Origin: an uncultured Alphaproteobacteria bacterium
Lineage (GTDB): Bacteria; Pseudomonadota; Alphaproteobacteria; Rs-D84
NCBI GenBank assembly: GCA_944392595.1
Contig: CALXXD010000007.1
Location: forward strand, 1 to 49,872
Reading direction: 5' to 3'
DNA length: 49,872 nt
Below the pieces are notes generated by a model that did not search any database, was not told the origin of the DNA, and was given only the letters and a program-made list of their open reading frames with translations. A program made the translations under genes and the position numbers. Shown piece after piece: positions 33,709 to 42,545 of the stretch (its first letter is position 1; each line of letters starts with the position of its first letter).

Positions 33709-33807
33709 ATGCTCTGGCGATTAAAGTATTATTTTAAAACAGACCGCGAAATACGTGTCGCAGACAAACGTAAAAAACTTGTATGGAAAAAGACCTGGGT
33801 AAATTAG
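33709..33807 (+). CDS. short hypothetical reading frame
   Basis: A 32-residue, basic frame (MLWRLKYYFKTDREIRV...) preceded by a possible promoter (TTGACA at about 33658, TAAAAT at about 33679). No family. It may be a remnant of a larger gene in the degraded start of module I. Confidence 0.25.
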   Translation: MLWRLKYYFKTDREIRVADKRKKLVWKKTWVN

Positions 33808-33933
33808 TAGAGTGCGGATTCATCACAAATTTACATTATTATTATACAAGTTCGTTCCCCAAAAGTGGCTTTTCATCAACGTCATATAATGTTCAGCTAT
33901 TATACAACGAGTGTACTTGAATAATGGTTATAA

Positions 33934-34217
33934 CATGGAATAAGTTTTGCAACCGAGGCAATCCAGTTTGTAGCAGAAAAGATCGGAAACATCCTGAGAA
34001 CGAATGAAACAAATATAAAAAAACTATCAAAGCTAAGACAAGCCTGCAGAAGATATGGCATAGGTGTGGCCGGAATAAGCCAAGATTGGAAAATGCGGAT
34101 TTGGTCTTCTATTGTCGGGGCATAGAGGGCAAAGCAAATATCAAGCTTGAAAATCCAGGCATAATGATCACACTAGAAATAGAAGAAGAAATGTATAAAG
34201 AACGTAAATCAGAATAA
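33934..34217 (+). pseudogene. frameshifted gene fragment
   Basis: Two overlapping frames read as one broken protein: ATEAIQFVAEKIGNIL...ACRRYGIGVAGISQDW to a stop at 34125, continued one frame over as ADLVFYCRGIEGKANIKLEN...EEEMYKERKSE to 34217. No start codon is present for the first part. The string RRYGIGVAGISQDW recalls the end of VirB4/TraC-type ATPases, but this is only a resemblance. The rest of 33567-34271 shows nothing I can support. Confidence 0.4.
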
Positions 34218-34271
34218 ATATTGCGAACTGAAAACATTCATGGCACAATTCAGCAAAGTAAAGGGCAAGAA

Positions 34272-34742
34272 ATGGCTGAACGTGCTATGTTTAAGGGTGT
34301 AATTAACCTGATTATAAAAAATGACGACAAAGTCTTGCTTTTCTTCCGCAATGATGGCTTTTTTAACTATGATGGTGGTTGGTGGGTTCTGCCGGCAGGA
34401 CACATTGAACAAGGCGAAACTGCCATGGCAGCAGCAATACGTGAGGCAAAAGAAGAACTGGACATTGATATCGCACCAGAAGACATAAGATGCGTTCACA
34501 TCACCAGCAATCTGGCAAGTCGCACAGAATCTTTTGATTTCTTTTTCGAGGTATCAAAATACACCGGCACAATTCGCAACTGCGAGGGCGACAAGTGTGC
34601 AGATATGCAATACTTTACATTGGACCAGGTTGCAAATCTAAAGAACGTTGTTTCAACCACACGTATATCATTGGCTGGATTGGCCAAGGGCGAAATTTAT
34701 TCGGAATGTAAATCATATCGCAACGCACAGGGAAAGGAATAA
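34272..34742 (+). CDS. Nudix hydrolase
   Basis: A 156-residue protein with the complete Nudix box GHIEQGETAMAAAIREAKEELDI (G-x5-E-x7-REAKEEL) near residues 42-64. Cleaves a nucleoside diphosphate linked to X; substrate unknown. The start at 34272 (MAERAMFKG) follows AAAGGGCAAG; a TTG start at 34221 is less likely. The next gene begins with its stop codon. Confidence 0.85.
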   Translation: MAERAMFKGVINLIIKNDDKVLLFFRNDGFFNYDGGWWVLPAGHIEQGETAMAAAIREAKEELDIDIAPEDIRCVHITSNLASRTESFDFFFEVSKYTGTIRNCEGDKCADMQYFTLDQVANLKNVVSTTRISLAGLAKGEIYSECKSYRNAQGKE

Positions 34743-35536
34743 TGATGATAAAAGAACTTAGCTATTCTGCATATGTTCTGCCGGTACGTGACGGCAAAGT
34801 CGCCTTACTAAAATATGGCGAAAACGGCTACGGGCCAATTGGTGGCAGGTTAGATGACGGCGAAGATTCTAAGGCGGCACTGCGCCGGGAACTGACCGAA
34901 GAATTGGGTGCTGTTGCATCTGGGTTGGTGGACAATGTGGTTGAGATACCTGTGCCGTATGCTTTTCGTCACCCGACACCCGAACGTGCGCAAAAGCGTG
35001 GTGCATATGCCGAAGAACACCATTTTTTCATTGTTCATATTTCAGATGATATGGAATTGACATTCTGTGAAGACCGCCCCGAAGATATATCAATTGTATG
35101 GATGCCGGCGACCGAATTGTTAAGCCAACAAATCACACCGTTTGATGATATGCGTGAATTTTATACGTCACATATTTTGCCAAATTTAGATTGTCGGTTT
35201 TCAATGAGTCTTCGCCCCGAATACTATGAAATGTTGGTGTCGGGTGAAAAAGATATAGAACTGCGCTTGTACGATGAAAAACGGCGCAAAATGAACAATG
35301 GCGACATTGTTCTAATTTACAACGCATCAAATCGCAGTGATTACATTCAGGCAAAAATCACACGCCTGCACATTGCAAAAAGTTTTGCAGAACTGAATAC
35401 AAAAATCAGTATGCCACGCACAGGATTTGCAAGCCTTGGCGCATTGATGTCTGCGATATCAAAATTCTACGATGCCGAAATGGAATCTAAATACGGCATT
35501 GTGGGGATTGAATTGAAAGTTATAGAACAAAATTGA
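34742..35536 (+). CDS. Nudix-ASCH fusion protein
   Basis: A 264-residue two-domain protein. Residues 1-135 are a Nudix hydrolase (GGRLDDGEDSKAALRRELTE, with EELGA following). Residues 155-262 form an ASCH domain, a PUA-like RNA/nucleotide-binding fold, starting SLRPEYYEMLVSGEKDIELR and containing KMNNGDIVLIYN. Fusion of a nucleotide pyrophosphatase with an RNA-binding-type domain suggests action on modified nucleotides or RNA ends. AAGGAATAATG couples it to the preceding gene; the following gene overlaps by a few bases. Confidence 0.82.
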   Translation: MMIKELSYSAYVLPVRDGKVALLKYGENGYGPIGGRLDDGEDSKAALRRELTEELGAVASGLVDNVVEIPVPYAFRHPTPERAQKRGAYAEEHHFFIVHISDDMELTFCEDRPEDISIVWMPATELLSQQITPFDDMREFYTSHILPNLDCRFSMSLRPEYYEMLVSGEKDIELRLYDEKRRKMNNGDIVLIYNASNRSDYIQAKITRLHIAKSFAELNTKISMPRTGFASLGALMSAISKFYDAEMESKYGIVGIELKVIEQN

Positions 35537-35541
35537 TTGCC

Positions 35542-36036
35542 ATGAAAATTTTTGTAACAAAAGAATACTTTGATAAATCACAACAGAAAATCCAAGAGAT
35601 ACAGGAGCGGCTGGCGAAGATACGCAGCGACAAGACCGCCGCATACACCGAAGACACAAATACATGGCATGATAACTTTGCCTATGAACATTTGACACGG
35701 GAAGAAAAGCAGACAGAAAAATTGGTCGCTGATTTAGTGGCAGACTTGGATAATATGCTGATTGTGCCGACCGACAAACCTGTCACCACAGAAACAGTTG
35801 GCTTGTATTGTTGGGTATGCGTCACCCAGGAAAACGAGAAAACAGGCATACAGACAGAGTGTCGCTTTGGGATAGTACCACTTGGGGCAGAAGATGTATC
35901 CAAGAAACTGTACGCATATAACATGCCACTGGTAAAACCTTTGCTGGGATTATCAATTGGGGACGAAATAACGGTGCGTGTTCCATCGGGCGAAATTATC
36001 ACCACAATTTTATCAATAACCCCATTTGATATGTAA
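35542..36036 (+). CDS. GreA/GreB-like protein
   Basis: A 164-residue protein. The N-terminal part (about residues 5-80) is a coiled coil with KIQEIQERLAKIRSDKTAA and a conserved-looking acidic run at its tip. The C-terminal part ends PLLGLSIGDEITVRVPSGEI, the hallmark of GreA/GreB transcript-cleavage factors and relatives that bind the RNA polymerase secondary channel. It is divergent from true GreA. ATG at 35542 is chosen over an overlapping TTG. Third gene of a Nudix operon. Confidence 0.65.
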   Translation: MKIFVTKEYFDKSQQKIQEIQERLAKIRSDKTAAYTEDTNTWHDNFAYEHLTREEKQTEKLVADLVADLDNMLIVPTDKPVTTETVGLYCWVCVTQENEKTGIQTECRFGIVPLGAEDVSKKLYAYNMPLVKPLLGLSIGDEITVRVPSGEIITTILSITPFDM

Positions 36037-36104
36037 ACAAGAATACATAAGAAGACAGAATCCCAGAATTTAAGGAAAAACAGAAAAATAATTTGACAAG
36101 AAAC

Positions 36105-36415
36105 TTGAAAAAAGAAAATTTTTGCCCTATAATAAAATTTGAAAGCCGATGACCCTCTAACAATGGCGAGGCGGAAGAAGAACGGCGGCAAGTTTCCTTG
36201 CGCTTACTAGAACTTCCCGGGACTGCCCGTTACAGCAGTGGACTCTTTAATGGTATGGCGAACCCAGCGAGAGTTAAAAAGGCAACCCTGGCGACAGTGT
36301 TGCGAAACAAGGTGGCACCACGTTGTCACGCATATTTTCAGATTACTGGCATATGCGTTTAACGTCCTTGTGTTCTTATTAAAGCATAAACAACGAACAC
36401 AAAAGGAGGTTAAAG
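36105..36415 (+). promoter_or_regulatory. T-box-like leader with promoter and sequestered ribosome binding site
   Basis: Promoter TTGAAA (36105-36110), 17 bases, TATAAT (36128-36133); a 275-base leader full of hairpins precedes aspS2. AAGGTGGCACCACG at 36310-36323 matches the T-box core (consensus AGGGTGGNACCGCG). Its TGGC is what a tRNA with discriminator G needs, as tRNA-Asn at 48329 has. ACGTT and ACGCATAT pair with ATATGCGT and AACGT (36321-36365) with no T-run. AACGTCCTTGTGTTC (36361-36375) can pair with GAACACAAAAGGAGGTT (36396-36412), hiding the AAAGGAGG site. This suggests translational control. The specifier codon was not identified. Confidence 0.7.
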
Positions 36416-37732
36416 ATGTCTAAAATAAGAACGCATATCGCCGAAATTCCACAAAAAATTGGCGAAACAATAACTGTCAAAGGTCACGCACAAACTATCC
36501 GTGCGCAATCAAGCGTTGCGTTTATTGTCCTGCGTGAAATCACCGGCACGGTTCAATGCGTTGTTGAACGTGGAACAGCGGCCTTTGAATTGGCAAAACA
36601 AATAACAACAGAATCTGTTATATCTGTGACAGGTACGGTTGTAAAAACACCCAGCACGGAATCAGGATTTGAAATCCACGTTTCTGAACTGGAAATCATG
36701 TCGTTGGCCGAGGCGACCCCAATCCCCGTAACCCCAAAGGGCAGTGTTGAAGTAACGCCTGAAAAAGCCCAGGATTGGCGTTTCTTGTCCCTGAGATCCC
36801 CGCGTGGCGCAACGATAATGCGTGCGCTGTCTGCGATGACGGCCGGATACCATGAATATTTGGAAAAGCGTGGATTCATTGAAATCCAGACCCCAAAGAT
36901 TATGGCAACACCGTCTGAATCCAGGGCGGAATTATTCAAATTGGAATACTTTGGCCAAACGGCATACTTGGCGCAATCGCCACAATTATTCAAACAGATG
37001 GCAATCGCGGCGGGTCTGGAACGCGTGTTCGAGGTTGCGCCGGCATTCCGTGCAGATCATTCCTTTACCACACGGCATTCAACCGAATTTACATCGTTTG
37101 ACGGTGAAATGGCGTATATCGAAAGCTTCGAAGAAGTGATGAGTGAACTGGAACAGGCGGTGCGCTATATGCTGACATCCATCAAAAAGACATGTGGTAA
37201 AGAAATTGAAAAATACTTTGGCATATCAGAGTTTCAGTTAAAGAAACCAATCCCACGCATCACCATGGCACGTGCCAAGGAAATTTTGCGAGAAATAGGT
37301 TGCGCCAGCGAAGAACCGGACATAACCACCGCCGAAGAAAAGGCTTTGGGTGAGTATGTTCTAGAACACTATGGTTCTGATTTTGTCTATATCACCGAAT
37401 GGCCATGGGAATGCCGGCCGTTCTATCACAAGAAAGGCATTGGCGAACATGGGCAAGCGATATCTGTGTCGGCTGACTTGCTGTATCGTGGGGTTGAAAT
37501 TGTGACCTGCGCCCAGCGTGAAGAGTCATACGAAAAGCTATGCGAACAACTGCGCGAAAAAGGATTACACCAAGAGGGGCTGCAGTGGTACCTGGAGTGC
37601 TTCCGATATGGTATGCCACCGCATGGTGGTTGGGGTATGGGCGGTGCCAGATTCATAAAACAACTGCTGGATCTGCCCAGTTTGCGCGAGGCTACATTCC
37701 TGTTCCGTGGACCGACCAGACTCATGCCATAA
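36416..37732 (+). CDS. aspS2: archaeal-type (non-discriminating) aspartyl-tRNA synthetase
   Basis: A 438-residue class II synthetase. It has an OB-fold anticodon domain (about residues 15-110), then the catalytic core with motif 2 FEVAPAFRADHSFTTRH and motif 3 GWGMGGARFIKQLL...FLFRGPTRLMP. The compact length, without the bacterial insertion domain, and FVYITEWPWECRPFYH mark the archaeal/eukaryal-type AspRS, whose members often also charge tRNA-Asn with Asp. In Clostridia such second AspRS genes can be T-box controlled, which fits the leader and points to transfer. Hairpin and tRNA-Asn remnant follow directly. Confidence 0.85.
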   Translation: MSKIRTHIAEIPQKIGETITVKGHAQTIRAQSSVAFIVLREITGTVQCVVERGTAAFELAKQITTESVISVTGTVVKTPSTESGFEIHVSELEIMSLAEATPIPVTPKGSVEVTPEKAQDWRFLSLRSPRGATIMRALSAMTAGYHEYLEKRGFIEIQTPKIMATPSESRAELFKLEYFGQTAYLAQSPQLFKQMAIAAGLERVFEVAPAFRADHSFTTRHSTEFTSFDGEMAYIESFEEVMSELEQAVRYMLTSIKKTCGKEIEKYFGISEFQLKKPIPRITMARAKEILREIGCASEEPDITTAEEKALGEYVLEHYGSDFVYITEWPWECRPFYHKKGIGEHGQAISVSADLLYRGVEIVTCAQREESYEKLCEQLREKGLHQEGLQWYLECFRYGMPPHGGWGMGGARFIKQLLDLPSLREATFLFRGPTRLMP

Positions 37733-37736
37733 AAAC

Positions 37737-37772
37737 AACCGCCCAACCGGGCGGTTTGTAATTCTTGGCTCG
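37737..37772 (-). repeat. tRNA-Asn 3'-end remnant 2 with terminator hairpin
   Basis: AACCGCCC-AA-CCGGGCGGTT hairpin, then TTGTAATTCTTGGCTCG (37756-37772), matching the tRNA-Asn end and flank at 48320-48336; the match stops after TGGCTCG. It also serves as terminator of aspS2 and marks the border between modules I and II. The following 37773-37986 is AT-rich with no gene seen. Confidence 0.75.
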
Positions 37773-37986
37773 CCATTATTGACAAACTTCGAACCAAAAG
37801 TGCAAAAATAGTACTATCTTTGACAGAAGAACTGAACCCAGTCTATGAAGAGTTGGTTAGCATATACGAAACAAAGACAAAAATAAACTCTTGATTAATA
37901 TTAATTAGGTCTATTACTTACGGTATGTTTTATATAAAATATATTCCTTGAACTCTTGAAGAAGTTTGTGGTAAAACTTCATCTAA

Positions 37987-39510
37987 ATGAATACTAATAA
38001 TTTTTTGGCTTATAAGTTTCCTAATGCTGGGCAATTTTATTCGGACCCAAATTGTCTGAAGCCGTTGTTTATTGGACAGATAGAAATTATAAAGAATAAG
38101 ATATACATAAAAGTTCTATCAACAGAGTCATATCTATATTACTGCAATAGAACATTATATGCTCGTTTCTCTTCTGATAATGAACTAACCAGGCTAGTTT
38201 CTTATACATTTTTTGACTGTGAATTGAGTGGTGACTCATTTACAAAATATCGAATTAAGTTCAGTTCGTTTATAAGTCACGATAACGGTAATTTTTATGG
38301 TGCCGCAAGCGAACCTTTAGAAAATAAAGCTTGTCTACCTAATTTTATAGAGCAAAATGATACATTTAAGAAAATTTCTTTTCAAATTGACAATTTAGAT
38401 AAATGGTTATGGAGACTAAGTTTAGAAGAAGAAAGAGACGATAGAAAGTTAAAACAATCAGAGTTTGCAGCAGAATATCTTGATAATAAAGGGAACATTT
38501 ATAAAGGTTATAGGACTTTCAATGGGTATGATAAGTCTATAACCAAAATGCAAATTCCGTTTAAAAGTCTAAAAAAGACTATTAAATTAAATGACGATAC
38601 TTCTTTGACTATATGCTCAGAACCAAATGCAATAGGCAGTCTGTTCCCAGATTTTTCAGTTAACCAGATAAGTTATATAGAGATAAAAACGAGAACCCCT
38701 CAGCCATTTTTATTCTTTGCAAGAATAATTGCCAAGACACAAAAGTACTTGTCCATATTAACTAATTCAGAATGTAAAATTCATAGGATATACAACTTTA
38801 CACCTAGAAGTATAAAAAAACAGGAATATCATAATATAGAATTTTATGATAATAGGCTTGTTTGGGATCTAGAGCAAACAGAGCAGGATGCTTGGCATGT
38901 AAGTTATAATATGACATATAGAAAAATAAAAAAGGATTTTGCTAACTCTATCAAAAATTTTTTTGATAAGTACAGTAAATTACATTTGCTTATAGATTTT
39001 ATTTTAAATGGTGAACATAAAACAGATTTTTTAGAATTGTATGTAGCCACTCAGATTCAATTGGTTGAAATTTATGGTAATTTAAAATCCATGAGAGCAG
39101 GCAAAAAAACGAAAAAGGATATAAAATTAGCATTATCGATGATACCAGATAAAGCCTTTGATTTGATATTTATTCATTATTATAAAACTAGAAACTCTAT
39201 TCCTTGCTTTGATATTTTTGGGGATATTTCTAAAACCAAGGATACTGTTCAAGCGGAAGTAAATAAATATCGCTCAATTCTGGAAGACAATTTGATGGAA
39301 CTAAGAAATTTCATTATACATCCTTGTAGAGGAGGGGATTTAAAAAAAGCAGAAAAAGAAAATATTTATGATTTTTGGTGTTGTTCAAAAACACATGGGT
39401 TGAATTATAGGGCTATTTCACAATTGTCAGTAAGCCTTAATAAAATGATTAGATTTTTGATTTTACAAGAAATAGGTTTGGAAAATTACTTCTATAAGGA
39501 AAATGAATAA
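37987..39510 (+). CDS. ApeA-like HEPN anti-phage protein
   Basis: A 507-residue protein with a beta-rich N-terminal region (residues 1-310) and a helical C-terminal domain (about 330-500) containing the HEPN ribonuclease motif R-x4-H as RNFIIHP, near residues 440-446, with basic surroundings. Large N domain plus C-terminal HEPN fits the ApeA family of abortive-infection proteins, thought to cut RNA on phage infection. The assignment is from architecture and motif. AT-rich (about one third GC), unlike the core genes, and in a defence cluster, so transferred. Confidence 0.65.
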   Translation: MNTNNFLAYKFPNAGQFYSDPNCLKPLFIGQIEIIKNKIYIKVLSTESYLYYCNRTLYARFSSDNELTRLVSYTFFDCELSGDSFTKYRIKFSSFISHDNGNFYGAASEPLENKACLPNFIEQNDTFKKISFQIDNLDKWLWRLSLEEERDDRKLKQSEFAAEYLDNKGNIYKGYRTFNGYDKSITKMQIPFKSLKKTIKLNDDTSLTICSEPNAIGSLFPDFSVNQISYIEIKTRTPQPFLFFARIIAKTQKYLSILTNSECKIHRIYNFTPRSIKKQEYHNIEFYDNRLVWDLEQTEQDAWHVSYNMTYRKIKKDFANSIKNFFDKYSKLHLLIDFILNGEHKTDFLELYVATQIQLVEIYGNLKSMRAGKKTKKDIKLALSMIPDKAFDLIFIHYYKTRNSIPCFDIFGDISKTKDTVQAEVNKYRSILEDNLMELRNFIIHPCRGGDLKKAEKENIYDFWCCSKTHGLNYRAISQLSVSLNKMIRFLILQEIGLENYFYKENE

Positions 39511-39782
39511 TCTTTCTATGTTGGAATTATTTATTTTGATTAATTATAAAACCACTTTTTACTGGTTGTAATTTATTCGGGATATTATTCGTGAAAGCTA
39601 GTGATTATGTATGGGTCATATATGTGAATTCATAGTATAAATAAACTCTACTTAAACCAGACGGTGCCATATGTGTCAAAATAAAGCCCTTAAGAAGCTT
39701 GACTTTTAGACGGTTTCGAGCCAGGTTACAGCTAATCTTATAAACTCTATTTGGATTTTTACTTTAAACAAAGGGGCATATT

Positions 39783-40346
39783 ATGGCAAAAGTACTTTAT
39801 ACTCGTGTAAGTTCAATTACTCAAAACCTTGATAGACAATTGCAGGAAGCCGATAAGTATGACAAGGTCTATGAAGATAAATGTTCTGGTAAGAATACTG
39901 AAAGACCAGCCTTGCAAGAAATGTTAGGTTATATTCGTGATTCTGACGAGGTGTATGTTCACGAGTTATCAAGATTAGCCAGAAACACATTTGATCTGAT
40001 AGATTTGGTAAATAAGATACTGGCAAAAAATGCATCCATACACTTTATTAAGGAAAATTTACATTTCAGCCCAAATAAAGAAGATGCGACCAGTAAATTA
40101 ATGCTAACTATTTTTGGTGCGATTGCTCAATTTGAAAGGGAAATTTTAAAAATCAGGCAAAAAGAAGGCATTATTATCGCCAAAGCCAAGGGCAAGTTCA
40201 AAGGAACAAAGAAACGATTGTCCGCGGAACAGATTCAAGAATTAAAAGAATTGGCACAGAATAGAAAAGTTTGGACAATACAAAAATTAATGACCAGATA
40301 CCAAATCAGCCGTGCATCCGTGTATAATTATTTGTCCACACTATAA
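39783..40346 (+). CDS. serine recombinase (resolvase/invertase family)
   Basis: A 187-residue recombinase: catalytic Ser10 in LYTRVSSITQNLDRQL, ELSRLARNTFDLIDLV, then IAQFEREILKIRQKEG (E helix) and a C-terminal helix-turn-helix (WTIQKLMTRYQISRASVYNYL). Standard length for a resolvase or DNA invertase. AAAGGGG precedes the ATG. The 272 bases upstream hold no gene. It is the only recombinase in the accessory region and may be cargo resolution rather than integration machinery. Confidence 0.92.
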   Translation: MAKVLYTRVSSITQNLDRQLQEADKYDKVYEDKCSGKNTERPALQEMLGYIRDSDEVYVHELSRLARNTFDLIDLVNKILAKNASIHFIKENLHFSPNKEDATSKLMLTIFGAIAQFEREILKIRQKEGIIIAKAKGKFKGTKKRLSAEQIQELKELAQNRKVWTIQKLMTRYQISRASVYNYLSTL

Positions 40347-40419
40347 TTTTTCTGTTAATCAATAAATTATAAAGGATGTAAGATTTTATATTCATACATC
40401 CTTTTCACAAAGGTTATAA

Positions 40420-42339
40420 CTATAACTTTATAATTTCCTTTATTTTGTCAAAAATAGGTTTAAAAACAGTCCAATCAAAATCTGCTAAATCTGCAACCAA
40501 ATCAGCAAAATCGTTCTTAGATAATGCCACATTGGCTGTTCCGTCTAACACTTTATAAACCTTAGAGTCTATTACCGCATTTATATCTATTTTGTCGCCT
40601 TTCAAATCTGATTTGGCTATGAAGTATTCTCCTGTATTATCTACATAATTTGCTCCGCCATAAATTTTTTTATCAGAAAATTCACCACCAAAGAAAAGTC
40701 TTCTTCCGTCTTTATTAAGCTTCTTGGCTTCAGCCCCATAATAGTGTTCTATAGATATCCTGTCTGCTTCTTCAGATAGCTTAGGAATGCAAAAGGCATA
40801 TACATTATTTCCATAACTTTTATATCCATTTGGTTGTGAAGTTTCAATTTCTTCAACAGTATCTGCTACATCTCTATCAAAAATTCCTATTATCTTATGA
40901 GTATTTCGATTTAAAGCTAGATTTTGTAAAAATGTTTTCACTTTGCTTTCCCCAAAATTTTCGGGAACTTCGACAAAATCAATATCTAAATCCTTAATGT
41001 TTAATTTTAACAAAGCTGTTTGCAAATGCTTTATATCTGTTTTCCCTTCTGTTATTATAGTCGACTTATTTTGTGCCGAAATTTTGGATTTTAATTCATC
41101 AACCTTTTCTTTAAATCGTTCATTTTCAGAAATCATTAAATTATAAGCTTCGTCATATACTTCTGTTGCTTCATAAGGACATATAAGTCCACCTTTGTCT
41201 AAATTAATAATTTGGGTTCTTTTTTCTGTTGTTTTATCTTGCATTAAGCCCATACAAAAAAATGGTGAGTGCGAACTGATTATAAATTGAACATTTGGGA
41301 AAAGACCTATTAATATAGGCAATACCTCTTTTTGCAGTCGTATATGCAAATGCTTTTCTATTTCATCAATTAAAACAATTCCTGAGATTTTTTCTAGGGC
41401 TTCAAGTTCCACACCTATTTTTTGGTATAATGTATCAGACTGTTTTATAAGTTCGATAAAAATATCTATGATAGCAAGTTCTCCTGAACTCATATTATAA
41501 AAATTTGGATATAGCAATTTGTTTGTTTCATCTATTATTGCTAATCTCGTGGCACTTCTATGCCTAGTTCCGATATTCAAAGTTGTATATTTAGAGAATC
41601 CCTTTTGTTTTAAAATATTATAAATTATACTGTTTAAAATAGACAACAAATTGCCACCATACATTTTATAATCTAGAACAACATCTAACATCCAATTAGT
41701 TATATAATGAATATTAGAGACAACCTCTATTTTGTTTGGTAAAAATCCAGAATAACCAGACACTCTCGAGAATTCTAAATCCTCTGATTTAAATACCCCA
41801 TTTAACCATGAGGGTATTTCATTTCTATAGCTAGGGAAATATGTTAAAATATTTTTATTAAATATTTCTTTAGATTCTTTGGTATCTAGTGTATCATTAT
41901 CGAAGTATACTAGTTTTACAAAATCTTGTTCTTCTAAAGACGACTTAAAGCTGATATATGGTATTTTGGAGTCCAAATTTATAACCCTTTCATATTCGCT
42001 TTCAAACTTTTCAGTATTATTAACAGCATAGATATAATCTACTGTTTTTTCATCCATTTTAAATCTCATATACACAAATCCCGGTCGTGTTTTATCTAAT
42101 AAATAAATTGGAGAACTAATTCTATACAAATAATTTTCTTTCTCTTTAAATTCTTGCGGAAAACCAACTTTAGCAATTTCATAAAAAGCATCTACAATGT
42201 AACTAATAATAGTTGTTTTTCCTTTGCCGTTAATGGCAGATAAAACAGTAATTTGGTTTGGTTCAAAATTTAAATCTAGTGTTTTATCAAATGGTGCCAA
42301 ATTATGTATTATTAATCTTTCTATTCTAAACTTAGACAT
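40420..42339 (-). CDS. OLD-family AAA ATPase with TOPRIM nuclease domain
   Basis: A 639-residue protein. It has an SMC/ABC-type ATPase with Walker A SAINGKGKTT (about residues 34-43), signature MSSGELAIIDIF, Walker B GIVLIDEIEKH and the His switch FIISSHSPFF, followed by a C-terminal TOPRIM domain with the Glu in TIITEGKTDIKHL and IGIFDRDVAD. OLD nucleases act in phage defence and DNA repair. No UvrD-like partner (as in Gabija) is adjacent, so it is a class 1-like standalone. AGGGG lies before the ATG. Confidence 0.85.
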   Translation of the reverse strand: MSKFRIERLIIHNLAPFDKTLDLNFEPNQITVLSAINGKGKTTIISYIVDAFYEIAKVGFPQEFKEKENYLYRISSPIYLLDKTRPGFVYMRFKMDEKTVDYIYAVNNTEKFESEYERVINLDSKIPYISFKSSLEEQDFVKLVYFDNDTLDTKESKEIFNKNILTYFPSYRNEIPSWLNGVFKSEDLEFSRVSGYSGFLPNKIEVVSNIHYITNWMLDVVLDYKMYGGNLLSILNSIIYNILKQKGFSKYTTLNIGTRHRSATRLAIIDETNKLLYPNFYNMSSGELAIIDIFIELIKQSDTLYQKIGVELEALEKISGIVLIDEIEKHLHIRLQKEVLPILIGLFPNVQFIISSHSPFFCMGLMQDKTTEKRTQIINLDKGGLICPYEATEVYDEAYNLMISENERFKEKVDELKSKISAQNKSTIITEGKTDIKHLQTALLKLNIKDLDIDFVEVPENFGESKVKTFLQNLALNRNTHKIIGIFDRDVADTVEEIETSQPNGYKSYGNNVYAFCIPKLSEEADRISIEHYYGAEAKKLNKDGRRLFFGGEFSDKKIYGGANYVDNTGEYFIAKSDLKGDKIDINAVIDSKVYKVLDGTANVALSKNDFADLVADLADFDWTVFKPIFDKIKEIIKL

Positions 42340-42441
42340 ATCATTACCCCTAACTTCTAATTTTTTAATCTGGCATAAATTATGTGATATTTTTTATAAA
42401 ATTACAGCAAAAATCTTAAAAATTGGCTGACCATTACCGCC

Positions 42442-42511
42442 TTGATTTTTTAGGCAATTTGTGGTATAATTATGCCCAACAGATTTAGGTGAACTTTGGT
42501 TCGCCTTTTTT
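42442..42511 (+). promoter_or_regulatory. methylase promoter with early terminator
   Basis: TTGATT (42442-42447), 17 bases, TATAAT (42465-42470), then about 18 bases later the hairpin GGTGAAC-TTTG-GTTCGCC with TTTTTT (42488-42511). The methylase starts at 42546. Transcripts from this promoter would meet a terminator within about 35 bases, so expression may be kept low or be conditional. Confidence 0.6.
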
Positions 42512-42545
42512 ATTTTCCCAATTTCACAAATATAAGGTTTTTAAT

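Noticed and set aside
36105-36415. aspS2 leader as a fourth member of the R1-R3 class
   Set aside because: It lacks the closing double stem around three hairpins and has no terminator T-run; T-box features explain it better.
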